From an uncultured Bacillota bacterium (lineage in GTDB: Bacteria; Bacillota; Clostridia; Christensenellales; UBA1242), in NCBI GenBank assembly GCA_948465545.1, contig CAOJXO010000001.1, positions 1 through 64,000 of the forward strand: 64,000 nt of DNA, read 5' to 3'. Both the position numbers and the translations under genes were made by a program. Positions within the stretch are counted from its first letter, which is position 1. The number at the start of each line of letters is the position of its first letter. The notes beneath the pieces are model-generated. The model saw nothing but the letters and a program-made list of their open reading frames with translations. It ran no database searches and was not told where the DNA came from. Shown here piece after piece: positions 34,827 to 43,983 of the stretch.

Positions 34827-35510
34827 TTATTCTTTTTCTATCTCACTTATCGTTGATTGTAACAACACCTTTTGGTCAGGAATAGTTAGTAAAGGAAGAT
34901 TAGCACTCTGAGAAATTTTTTCAGCCCATTGCTTGTAAAAGTTTTTGAATGCTTGTGGTGAGTCCCTGAGCGCCCATTCATTGTCAAAAATCCCTATAAC
35001 TTTTATTTTATCAGATTTACCTTTCACTACTACATGATTATATGTGTCTATGCCATTTAGCAATAAATCCCACGGATCTCCCTTGTCTGTATCAACATAA
35101 CGCTGAATTTCTTCTTCTGGTGTTATAAAATCAGTGTTCAAATCTTCTTTCCCACTAATTAAGATGTTTTCAACTGGCACTGATAAGATAAGACCCACAG
35201 GATTCCATGTGTTTAATTGCTCAAAAGATTTTTCCTGATACTTTCCTCGTCCTATTAAACTACAATCAATTATAGTCATTTTTGCAACGTCAAATGGACT
35301 TTCCACCAAGTCATAATCTGGTTCGGTAGATTTATGAATATTCTTTAAATCACGAAAAATTTTATATCCTATGCCGTATTTACGATCCATCTGCCTACCA
35401 TTAATTGAAACAGGTGAACCAAGTTGAAGTGCATGAACTAAAAAAATAAATTCATTAGAATCAAATTCAAGCGGATTAGAATATTTAAAATCAATCCATC
35501 TATTTATCAA
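34827..35510 (-). CDS. Hypothetical protein (227 aa)
   Basis: This soluble 227-aa protein is of unknown family. It reads as mixed alpha/beta, with MINRWIDFKYSNPLEFDSNE at the start, a central VGLILSVPVENILISGKEDL and a C-terminal amphipathic helix. No catalytic motif is evident. It is the last protein gene before the degenerate tRNA at 35.67 kb. Confidence 0.65.
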   Translation of the reverse strand: MINRWIDFKYSNPLEFDSNEFIFLVHALQLGSPVSINGRQMDRKYGIGYKIFRDLKNIHKSTEPDYDLVESPFDVAKMTIIDCSLIGRGKYQEKSFEQLNTWNPVGLILSVPVENILISGKEDLNTDFITPEEEIQRYVDTDKGDPWDLLLNGIDTYNHVVVKGKSDKIKVIGIFDNEWALRDSPQAFKNFYKQWAEKISQSANLPLLTIPDQKVLLQSTISEIEKE

Positions 35511-35665
35511 ATTAACCCCCTCAAAAAAGCACTGATTTCGCTTTTATTTCAAAATTTTATCAAATCTTTTCTGTCAATTCTGTATCCAGTGATAAGCCCA
35601 ATCAATCACCACTGCATACGGTGTGTCAAAACCTTTTCAAAAAAAGACTTTTTGTATAGTATATT

Positions 35666-35733
35666 TGGTGCTCCCGTCAGGACTCGAACCCGAACAAATG
35701 GTTCCGAAGTTGTATAAATACAATATCGGGAGT
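35666..35733 (-). tRNA. Degenerate tRNA or tRNA 3'-end attachment site
   Basis: The minus strand ends TCGGGTTCGAGTCCTGA then CGGGAGCACCA: a complete T-arm, a 3' acceptor strand, discriminator A and encoded CCA. The 5' strand ACTCCCG (35727-35733) can pair with all but one acceptor base. The middle is only 33 nt, too short for normal D and anticodon arms, though it has a TTGTA/TACAA hairpin. It is either a decayed tRNA or a tRNA 3' end copied at an element boundary. Confidence 0.55.
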
Positions 35734-35919
35734 TCGTTTTTCATGCCGTTTTGCACCATATTTTATCGTATCGTAAAGTGCCTAAATCCCTTTATTTATC
35801 GAATGTTTAGCAATTTCACTTTAACAAAAAGTATTATACAACATTTTGCCAAGAAAACATAGCACAAAACGGCACTTTTGCAAAAATTTTGCATTTTTCT
35901 TGCAAAAATTCGTCACAAG

Positions 35920-35942
35920 TAAGCAATTTTGCTTATTTTTTT
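35920..35942 (+). terminator. Intrinsic-terminator-like hairpin in front of the LRR gene
   Basis: TAAGCAA-TT-TTGCTTA (35920-35935) is a perfect 7-bp stem followed by seven T's, 32 bp upstream of the LRR gene ATG. No plus-strand gene precedes it, so it may be an attenuator of the LRR gene or block readthrough from the left. Confidence 0.55.
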
Positions 35943-35974
35943 ATTTTTCAAATTTTAAATAAGGAAGTATAACA

Positions 35975-37372
35975 ATGAAAAAATTTTGGATAACCTTTGG
36001 TGCCATAGCCTTTGCGCTTATTCTTGGCACTGGTATTATTTTATTGTGCTGCCTACCAAAAGCAGCCCCATATAATGATAAAAACGACCCCGCAATTGAA
36101 ATTCCGGTGGATCCAGAAACTCCACCAGAAAACCCAGACAATAAAGACAAAGATAAAGAAGAAGAAAAAGATCCAAACGAACAGCCAGATGATCCTAAGC
36201 CAGAGCAACCAGAGGATCCAAAACCAGAACAACCGGAAGATCATAATGAAGAAGAAATTGTTGGAACTGTTATCCCATTTTCTTTTAATGACGGTGCCAT
36301 TGTTGGATATAGCGGAAATGACAAAGAAATCACAATCCCAACATCTTACTCTTTTGGTGGATATAAGACAGAAGAAACAACCTTTGAAAACATTTGGGAT
36401 TTTTATGATTGGTATCATAGAAATCAATTTGAATGGAAAGGAAAAGAAATAACTATCAAACTTGCGGATGGCGAAGATTATGTTATTTATAACTCATCAA
36501 ATATCTTGCCAGAACTTGAAAATATTGAGGACGCCTTTCCTATTATATATATAGATAAGAAAGAAATCTTTGTTGAAGGCAACGATTTTCAAGTAGATAC
36601 AATTGGTGCAAGTGCTTTTAGTGGAAAACAATTTTCAAAAGTTGAAATCCCTTATGGAATTATTAAAATTGAAAACTATGCTTTTTCTGGTTGTTCTTCA
36701 ATGACTGAACTAAGTTTGCCAAACTCTCTTATAGAAATAGAACAAGCAGGATTTTATAAATGCACAGCTTTGGAATCTCTCACAATTCCAGACAGCGTGA
36801 CAACTCTTGGATATTTAGCATTTTCAGAGTGCACAAGTATTACAAGCGTTGTTCTTCCAAAAAATGCAGTCAATCTTGGAATGTGTATTTTTGAAAATTG
36901 TTATGGATTGGTCTATGCAAGAGTTGAAAGTGAAATCACAAGACTTTCAAATGAAAACTTTGCCCACTGCACAAGTTTGAAAACTGTCGAATTGCCAGAC
37001 AATCTTGTCGAAATTGGCGGTTGCCAATTCTTTGGCTGCACAAGTTTGGAATATATCAAAATCCCAGACACAGTAAAAGTTATTGGTGAAAGATCTTTCA
37101 ACAATTGCACATCACTTGTTGAATTGGATTTGCCAGCAAGCCTGACAGAACTTGAAATTTCAAGTGATTACTACAAAATCGGTTTGGTTTACAATTGCCC
37201 TGCACTTGAAAGAATTATTATCCGTTCCGAAATTCAAATCGACTTAACGGAATTAAACAAATCTTATCAATATGGAACAAGATGTGATATTTATATTGCT
37301 GATGAACTTTTAACAAGTTATCAACAAACATATCCAAATATGAGATTTTTCGCTTTAAGCAATCTGATGTAA
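35975..37372 (+). CDS. BspA-type leucine-rich repeat surface protein
   Basis: The 465-aa exported protein begins MKKFWITFGAIAFALILGTGIILLCCLP, a membrane anchor or lipoprotein-like signal. A Pro/Glu/Asp-rich spacer of about 55 residues with repeated PEQPEDPK follows, then a linker domain. From about residue 210 there are at least seven treponemal/BspA (LRR_5) repeats of about 23 residues with the pattern I-x-x-x-A-F-x-x-C-x-x-L-x-x-I/V-x-I-P. Such proteins mediate adhesion to host or bacterial surfaces. AAGGAAG precedes the ATG, a strong terminator follows, and it is monocistronic. Confidence 0.88.
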   Translation: MKKFWITFGAIAFALILGTGIILLCCLPKAAPYNDKNDPAIEIPVDPETPPENPDNKDKDKEEEKDPNEQPDDPKPEQPEDPKPEQPEDHNEEEIVGTVIPFSFNDGAIVGYSGNDKEITIPTSYSFGGYKTEETTFENIWDFYDWYHRNQFEWKGKEITIKLADGEDYVIYNSSNILPELENIEDAFPIIYIDKKEIFVEGNDFQVDTIGASAFSGKQFSKVEIPYGIIKIENYAFSGCSSMTELSLPNSLIEIEQAGFYKCTALESLTIPDSVTTLGYLAFSECTSITSVVLPKNAVNLGMCIFENCYGLVYARVESEITRLSNENFAHCTSLKTVELPDNLVEIGGCQFFGCTSLEYIKIPDTVKVIGERSFNNCTSLVELDLPASLTELEISSDYYKIGLVYNCPALERIIIRSEIQIDLTELNKSYQYGTRCDIYIADELLTSYQQTYPNMRFFALSNLM

Positions 37373-37378
37373 AAATTA

Positions 37379-37404
37379 GGCACAGAAAATCTGTGCCTTT
37401 TTTT
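37379..37404 (+). terminator. Terminator of the LRR gene
   Basis: GGCACAG-AAAAT-CTGTGCC followed by seven T's lies 7 bp beyond the stop codon. Confidence 0.92.
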
Positions 37405-37448
37405 ATAAAAATCCGACAAAAAACCAACAAAAAACAACAAATATGTGC

Positions 37449-37454
37449 TATAAT
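37449..37454 (+). promoter_or_regulatory. -10 box of the helicase/nuclease operon
   Basis: TATAAT within GTGCTATAATAGACGC. The predicted transcription start (about 37461) coincides with the first in-frame GTG downstream, so the first gene may be translated from a leaderless or very short-leader mRNA. Confidence 0.6.
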
Positions 37455-37460
37455 AGACGC

Positions 37461-38426
37461 GTGGTAAAAGTTGATATAGTAAAAGTAAAAAGTTTGAACA
37501 ATTTGAAGTTAGAAAATATTGAACACAAATCTAACGAACTTTTTATCACTGCAACTCGTAGTCTTGCTTATCAATTAAACAAAGATAAGAAAGAAAATGT
37601 TATTGACTATACCCAACTATACAACTTTATAAAATCAAAAGCAAAAGAAAAGGGTTGCCTTTATGAAAGCGAGATGAGATACATCTTGCACAAAACTATT
37701 AAAAGTTTGCCCGATGACGATTTATGTAAACAAGCGTTTTTAAACAGTCAAAGTCTTTTGTATGATTTATACAACAACCTTTTAATGAACAATATATATG
37801 AACAAGTTGATTTATCTCAAATTGAACAAACACAACTTTCATCAAATTATAAACTCTTTAAACTCTACAAATCTTATGTGGAAGAATTAAATAAACAAAA
37901 GAAGCCAACATTCCAAGAGACTTTCAAATTATGTTTGGAAGAATATTTCATGACCTTTGCCAAAGTCTCTTTTGTAGGTTTTACTTTCTTTAATGATATT
38001 CAAAATTGCATTTTTGATAACTTGTGGAAATTTTACAACAAAGTAAATAAATTTATTGTTGATGACGACTTTATTGTCAATGATTTTCTCGTGCCATTCT
38101 TAAATAAGAAACACATCTCGTATGATATTAAAGAAATTGACAATAGTAAGCAAAACAATGATATAAATTTAAAGTTTGAAATGTATAATCCATTTTCGAC
38201 AAGAGAAATGGAATTTGAGTTTATCATCACAAAGATCGTGCAGGCCTTAAAACAATATGATAGCAAAGAGAAGATACAAGCTGCTTGCGAAGATTTTGCA
38301 ATTGTTATCACAAATCAATTTTCAAAACAAACTCAAATCTTCAATGATTTGTTTAAAAGACATGGAGTATTTATTTCCCCCCGACAATCAAATCTTTTTC
38401 TCACAAGACGAATTTTTGCAAAGTAA
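37461..38426 (+). pseudogene. AddB-like helicase-nuclease subunit, 5' part before a frameshift
   Basis: This is the N-terminal roughly 310 codons of a protein of about 940 aa, cut by a frameshift in the C6 tract at 38387-38392. Beyond the tract this frame reads RQSNLFLTRRIFAK and stops at 38426. Removing one C restores GVFISPDNQIFFSQDEF and continuous reading to 40278. The fold resembles the AddB/RexB inactivated-helicase half (ELFITATRSLAYQLN near the start; later FEFIITKIVQALKQY). The ATG at 37443 overlaps the -10 box, so a GTG at 37461 or a later start is more likely. The frameshift could be a real mutation, a slippage switch or a sequencing error. Confidence 0.7.
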
Positions 38427-40278
38427 ATACAAGACCTATTTAAGCAAAAAAGAAAGATTGGCAGAATTTTACACTTTCCCAAGACTTGAAGTCTATGAGC
38501 CACCAAAGGCAAAACTATTCAACACAAATATTGGAAGATTTATAAGTGAGATTTATAAAATCTCTGCAAACGGAATGAAATTAGACAATTTCATCACTCT
38601 CTTAAAAATCAATTGGCTTTTCAAAGAAACTGCTATTGATGACATTATAAGCGAATTCAATGCTGTAAAAGATTTCTTTGAAAACTTGGAAGAATTGGAA
38701 GATTGGAAAGCACAAATTGCGAAACTCATTTCTTTAAAGAAGTCTCTTGTTTTTGACGCGCCAATCCATTTGCACCCATTAAAAGCAATTCGATTGGACT
38801 CTCTTGAATTTATACAAAAATATATTTTATTCTTGGATAGCACAATAAGAAAAATAAGACAAGTCAAAGGAAGTGCTCAAAGACATATCAAAGTGCTTGT
38901 TGAACTCCTTAAATCGCAAGTAAACGATATAGATTTAGCAATGCAGCTTCTAAACTTATTTGCCGAAATCTTACGCAGTAAAGACAATGGCGTTGAGATT
39001 GATTTTGATTATTTCGCAAAAAACTTTCAACTTTTAATGAGTGAGTTTCTTTCTTCACAGAAAGAGGAATCAACCAATATAAGAGTGAACGCAATCAACT
39101 TGGAAAGCGTTGGCAAATACAAAACTGTCTTTGTGCCTATGTTTGAAGAAAACAAATACCCTATGGGCTTTTCTTACTCATTCCCTTACAGCAAAGAAGT
39201 TGTTGACATTCTTCAAGACGACAAGCTGATAAAAAACTATAATTTGCCATTGAACTTGACAATAGACTATAATTTAAAATTATCAAATTATGTTTTCAAT
39301 AACTTGTTTAATATCGCACAAGAAAAAGTTATTTTCACGCGCATTGAAAGTGAACAGGGAAGGCCTTTGGATTGGTCCGTATTTGCCTATGATATTTATG
39401 GTAAAATGGACTTGCAAACTTTGAAAGTTGACAATACAAAAGACATCAAAATATCAAAAGATTTTGGCTTAATCTTCAAAGATTTAAAACTCAAAGATAT
39501 GAACTTGAACGAAATGTTGGAATATTTTGTTTGCCCAAAAATGTTTAATTACATGATCCAATATCCAGACAAAAATAGCTATACAGATAAGTTTTTGTTG
39601 AATTTCTATTGTAGAGCACTGATCGTCAATAAGACACTCACAAATCTGGCGAATGGCACAACCTATACAGAACAAACAATAAAGCCAGCACTTAATGAAA
39701 GTTTAAAACAAGCGGCAAAAGAAGTGTTTGAAATTTTGCCTATGTTTGACAGCAACAACAGAAATGATATTTTGCTTGCCACAAGAAAACAAGTAAATAC
39801 TTTTGTTGATGAGAAAATTCTTACAGGAAGATATAAGCCTAAAAATGATTTTATATTGACGCTTGGTGATGAGAAAGTCATTGAACATAAAGGAATTAAA
39901 GTCAACACCCATAAAACATTGGTTGTCAAAGATATTGCACGCAAGAAAGACTATGTTTTTGACATAAGCAAGAATTTGGACTATTTGACATCTTCTTCCG
40001 GTGGAAAACAAACAGAGAAAAAGCATTTCGATGAGATAATAACAGAGTTAGAAATCAATAAAAAATATATTGATCGTGGATATAGCTTGAACTTTTTAGG
40101 CTTTAAACTTAATACTCAACTTAATACGCCAAAATTTGAAAATGATGGAATTGAAAGAACAAAAAAAGTTATCAATTCTCTTTCTGATATAGAAATTGGA
40201 AACAAAGCATTTGTGCAATCTTCCTATTGCTCTTATTGCAAGTTTAAAAATATTTGTAAAGGAGGAATGGGCAGATGA
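38362..40278 (+). pseudogene. AddB-like helicase-nuclease subunit, 3' part with Fe-S/nuclease domain
   Basis: This frame is the in-phase continuation of the preceding one after the C6 tract. It has VGKYKTVFVPMFEENKYPMG and EKVIFTRIESEQGRPLDWS, typical of the AddB helicase-like region. A C-terminal PD-(D/E)xK/Fe-S type domain follows, with one early Cys (YFVCPKMFNYM) and a closing cluster YCSYCKFKNICKGG, the four-cysteine arrangement of AddB and Cas4-like nucleases. The classical IDYKTG core is not obvious, so nuclease activity is uncertain. The stop overlaps the next gene by 4 bp (ATGA). Confidence 0.7.
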
Positions 40279-42275
40279 ATAATGATGAAATAATAAAGAA
40301 CTCTCACTACCCCGCTTATGTTGTCGCCAGCGCAGGCACAGGTAAAACAGAACTTATTGCAAGAAAAGTTGAACATTTACTCATTGAAGAAAATGTTGAT
40401 ATTGACAAAATTGCGTTAATAACCTTTACAAACAAAGCAACAGCAGAAACAATTGAAAGAATAAAAGGCAAACTTTATCAAGCATGGCTGAATGGCAATA
40501 AGTCTTTGCGTAAACAAATTGATAAAATCAACTTGGCAAAGATTTCTACAATCCATGTATTTTGCGACAACATTGTTCGAGAGTTTGCTATGGAAGTTGG
40601 ACTTTGCCCAAACTATGCAATATCCAATCTTACTTTGGAAAAAGAAAAGATTGCAAATGACATCATCAAAGACAACTATGTTGAGAAGATCTTTGAAACT
40701 ATCCCTATGTATAAAGCCACAAAAATGCTTGTAGAAATCGAAGAAAAGGCCAGCGACAAAGGAATCGATGTCATCATTGATGATTGCCCTAAAAACACCT
40801 TTTGGGACAGTTTGAGAGCATATTTTGGCAAGATTTATCCTATTTATGCTGAACGACTTGAACAATGCAAGTTGGAACTTGGAAAGATCACTTTGAACGA
40901 TCTCATTAAATACGCAGTTAAACTTTTGCGAAATAAACAAATTGCACCATATATCAAAAACTCTTTGGAATATGTTTTCTTGGACGAAGCACAAGACATA
41001 AACTATCTGCAAGCAGAACTTATGAAATTGTTGATTGATTATGGAATAAAAGTTTTTGTTGTTGGTGACGAAAAACAATCAATTTACGCTTTTCGTGGAA
41101 GTGATAAAAAAGCCTTTAATCAACTTATCAACTATATCAATGACAATAGTGGCACAAAATTTGAATTGACAACAAATTATAGATCGGATAAGTTTATAAT
41201 TGACAAAGTCAACAACCTATTCTCTCGTCAATTTAGATATAAGTTGCAAAACCTTAATTTCAACAATCAAGAACTTGTTGCTGCTGACAATGCAACCTAC
41301 ACAGACAAAGCCATTGAAATCAAATTTGCAGGCGAATTGGCAGAAATTGTGGAAAATGTGGCAGTAAATCTTGAAAGTGGAAAATCGCCATGTTATAATA
41401 AAATTGCAATCTTATGTAGGACCAATAGAGAAGTTTTGAGAACTTATCAAGAACTCTTAAACTATGACATTCCCGCGCAGATTTACATCAGCAAAAGCAT
41501 TTATCAGTCAAAAGCAATTATTGACTTGTGCAAATTGCTTAATTGTATTTCTGGTGGGGGCGTTTTAGAAAAAGCTGAACTTTTCTACACAGACCTTTAT
41601 CTTTCTGCCAATGCAAATGGCATTACAGAAAAACAATTTAATGAGATTGTTGATAACTCTACAATAACCTTTAAGGAAAATGGAATCATCTCTGCTTTGC
41701 ATGAAAATTTTGAAAACTGCAATCTGCTTAATTATTATTTAAAAACAGACAACAAACAAGCTCTTGCAAACATTCAAAGATTTGTCGAAATATTGAGAGA
41801 TCTTAGTGACGACAACATGACAGATATGGAAATCATAAATTATCTTAATGTTATGATTGCCACAGGCAAAGATGAAAATCAACCACAAGTGGATATTGGG
41901 AACGCAGTTATCGTCAGCACAATTCATACTTTCAAAGGGCTTGCAAGTGATGTTGTCATCATCAATGAAATTGACAGCAACTTAATTAAAGGACAATATG
42001 CTGATTTCTATTATGACACGCAGAATGGATTGTCTTTCAATAAAAACACTCTTATCCCCAACTTAAACATAGAAAATGACAGTAAGTTTGAAAGCATGAA
42101 AAACAAGATTATAATTGACAATCTTGAAGAAGAACTCAACATTATGTATGTGATGATGACACGTGCAAAGAAAAAGTTAATCTTACGATCAAGAAAAGAA
42201 CTTGACAAAGTGAAATTTCATATTTCACAAACTGAAAACTATGCTTCATATTTACGGTGGATTTACAAGATCTAA
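40275..42275 (+). CDS. UvrD/AddA-like SF1 DNA helicase
   Basis: This 666-aa superfamily 1A helicase has a complete motif set: VVASAGTGKTELIARK (K24), LITFTNKATAETI, YVFLDEAQDINYLQ, VVGDEKQSIYAFRGS, LTTNYRSD, VSTIHTFKGLASDVVI and MYVMMTRAKKKLI. It lacks the C-terminal nuclease domain of true AddA (about 1200 aa) and is closer in size to Rep/UvrD. Its start overlaps the AddB-like gene, so the two form a pair. Either this is a compact AddAB-type end-processing complex or a helicase-nuclease module used in defence or element maintenance. Confidence 0.9.
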   Translation: MNNDEIIKNSHYPAYVVASAGTGKTELIARKVEHLLIEENVDIDKIALITFTNKATAETIERIKGKLYQAWLNGNKSLRKQIDKINLAKISTIHVFCDNIVREFAMEVGLCPNYAISNLTLEKEKIANDIIKDNYVEKIFETIPMYKATKMLVEIEEKASDKGIDVIIDDCPKNTFWDSLRAYFGKIYPIYAERLEQCKLELGKITLNDLIKYAVKLLRNKQIAPYIKNSLEYVFLDEAQDINYLQAELMKLLIDYGIKVFVVGDEKQSIYAFRGSDKKAFNQLINYINDNSGTKFELTTNYRSDKFIIDKVNNLFSRQFRYKLQNLNFNNQELVAADNATYTDKAIEIKFAGELAEIVENVAVNLESGKSPCYNKIAILCRTNREVLRTYQELLNYDIPAQIYISKSIYQSKAIIDLCKLLNCISGGGVLEKAELFYTDLYLSANANGITEKQFNEIVDNSTITFKENGIISALHENFENCNLLNYYLKTDNKQALANIQRFVEILRDLSDDNMTDMEIINYLNVMIATGKDENQPQVDIGNAVIVSTIHTFKGLASDVVIINEIDSNLIKGQYADFYYDTQNGLSFNKNTLIPNLNIENDSKFESMKNKIIIDNLEEELNIMYVMMTRAKKKLILRSRKELDKVKFHISQTENYASYLRWIYKI

Positions 42276-42286
42276 ATTAAGAAGCC

Positions 42287-42325
42287 AAAAAGCACTTAAA
42301 CAAAATACTGTTTACGTGCTTTTTT
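42287..42325 (+). terminator. Terminator after the helicase gene
   Basis: AAAAAGCAC (42287-42295) pairs with GTGCTTTTT (42316-42324), with an additional AAACA/TGTTT stem inside and a T-run. It separates the helicase/nuclease pair from the sulfur-transfer pair. Confidence 0.85.
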
Positions 42326-42348
42326 ATTCAAACAATTAAGGAGTGTTT

Positions 42349-43983
42349 ATGTGGATTAAAGAAGAAAATCGAGAAGTTAAAACTGTTGCCTATTGGTGCT
42401 CTCATTGTAAAATTCCTGTGATAAGAGAAAAGTCAAAACAAGAGTTTTGCCCACTCTGCAATCACAAAATGAAATTCTTGTCAAACACTTTAAGACCGGT
42501 GTTCCCAGCGGAAGAAAGACTTGTGGAACTTATGACTGGGCTTGACTTAAAAGACAAAATTGTGTGGAAAGGCAAAAGCACTTACTTTATAAATGGCAAA
42601 AGTTTGCGAATAACAAACAAAGAAAAAGTTGACGCTGATGACGCTTTTTTAAGAAAGAATCTATTAAAAAACACCAAAAACAACGATAAATTTAATAAAA
42701 ATATAGAACTTTTCATAAAAGCAAACAAAGAACTTTTGGACTATATCACACAAGAAGCTATTGAATTTATACAAGAAGAAAGCACAAAATACGATATTAA
42801 AAATACAATGGTTTCTTTTAGTGGTGGTAAAGACAGCACAGTTGTTTCAGACTTGGTTTGTCGTGCTTTGCCAGATAAAAAGATAATTCATATTTTCAGC
42901 GACACAACACTTGAAATCGACAGCACTTATCAATATGTGGAAAGACTTAAACAAAACAAACAAATCGAAATGCACATAGCACGCAACAATGACAATAACT
43001 TTTTTGAAATGGCAAAAAAGATTGGCCCACCTACAATGGCAGGACGCTGGTGCTGCTATATGTTTAAAACTGGCGCATTAAATCGAAAGATGAATGAAAT
43101 CTTTGACGGTAGAGTTTTGACATTTTATGGTGTGAGAAGAAGTGAAAGTGCTACAAGAGCAAACTATAATCGTGTGGAAGAAAAAACGGAATCTGTCAAA
43201 ATCTCAAATCAAAGAAGCAGCGCCCCTATTCTTTATTGGACCGATCTGGAAGTTTGGCTTTATATCTTGGCAAATAAAATTGATTTCAACGAAGCCTACA
43301 CAAAAGGCTATAATCGTGTTGGCTGTTATTGTTGCCCAAATGCGTCCATATCATCTGAACTTATGGAACGAATTTACAATCACAAGAAATATTCTAAATG
43401 GACCAAACAATTGGAAGAATTTGGAAAACAATGCAATAAGAGTGATTTAGATGACTATGTGAAGAATGGGCGTTGGAAAATGAGAAATGGTGGTGTTGGA
43501 GTTAAAGCAGCACAAAGTGTTAAATTGAAATCAACAGCTTGCACTGCCGAAGAACATGGGAAAATTTACGTATTGCAAAAGGATATAAATAAATCGTTTT
43601 TCAACTTATTCATACCTTTTGGATTTTTACAAGAAGGTCGCAAAGAAATAAACGAAATGCTTGTTTTGCAACCCGCCACCATGATCCCAATAATTTCAAT
43701 ACAACCTTTAAGCGAAAGAAAAGTTAAGATTGTCACAATAAATGCACAAAATCCACGATCGCTGCACTCTCGTCTTGCTTATCAAATTGTGAAATACAAT
43801 GCTTGCAATCAATGTTTGAAATGTGAGAGTTTATGTCGATTTGGTGCAATAACTTGCAAGCCAGACAGATATGAAATTGACGATAAGAAATGTAAAAGAT
43901 GTCAGGCTTGTGTAAATCCAAAATATTTGGCTGGTGGCTGTTTGATGTGCAGATATTTAAGAACAAAGAAGGACGCACGATGA
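42349..43983 (+). CDS. PAPS reductase-like PP-loop protein with zinc ribbon and 4Fe-4S ferredoxin domain
   Basis: This 544-aa protein has an N-terminal zinc ribbon (C17, C20, C34, C37), a PP-loop ATP pyrophosphatase core with SFSGGKDST (SGGKDS 158-163), and cysteine pairs GRWCCYMF and GCYCCPNA that could hold an Fe-S cluster. It ends in a ferredoxin-like domain (CNQCLKCESLC and CKRCQACV). The family activates a substrate by adenylation and inserts or reduces sulfur. The chosen ATG (42349) has AAGGAG 5 bp upstream. It overlaps the cysteine desulfurase gene by 4 bp, so sulfur from cysteine is probably delivered to it. A DndC-like DNA phosphorothioation or tRNA thiolation role is possible but unproven. 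Confidence 0.85.
   Translation: MWIKEENREVKTVAYWCSHCKIPVIREKSKQEFCPLCNHKMKFLSNTLRPVFPAEERLVELMTGLDLKDKIVWKGKSTYFINGKSLRITNKEKVDADDAFLRKNLLKNTKNNDKFNKNIELFIKANKELLDYITQEAIEFIQEESTKYDIKNTMVSFSGGKDSTVVSDLVCRALPDKKIIHIFSDTTLEIDSTYQYVERLKQNKQIEMHIARNNDNNFFEMAKKIGPPTMAGRWCCYMFKTGALNRKMNEIFDGRVLTFYGVRRSESATRANYNRVEEKTESVKISNQRSSAPILYWTDLEVWLYILANKIDFNEAYTKGYNRVGCYCCPNASISSELMERIYNHKKYSKWTKQLEEFGKQCNKSDLDDYVKNGRWKMRNGGVGVKAAQSVKLKSTACTAEEHGKIYVLQKDINKSFFNLFIPFGFLQEGRKEINEMLVLQPATMIPIISIQPLSERKVKIVTINAQNPRSLHSRLAYQIVKYNACNQCLKCESLCRFGAITCKPDRYEIDDKKCKRCQACVNPKYLAGGCLMCRYLRTKKDAR

Larger units (their letters stand above)
35511..35974. other. Gap with degenerate tRNA and hairpin, no protein gene
   Basis: This 464-bp stretch contains the tRNA-like remnant at 35666-35733, A/T-rich DNA with repeated GCAAAAATT (35879-35912), and the hairpin at 35920-35942 in front of the LRR gene. 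No convincing coding sequence is present. Confidence 0.6.

Noticed and set aside
43899-43979. N-terminal extension of the cysteine desulfurase
   Set aside because: It overlaps the ferredoxin domain of the upstream gene out of frame, has no ribosome binding site, and class V enzymes of this type start close to YFDYAST.
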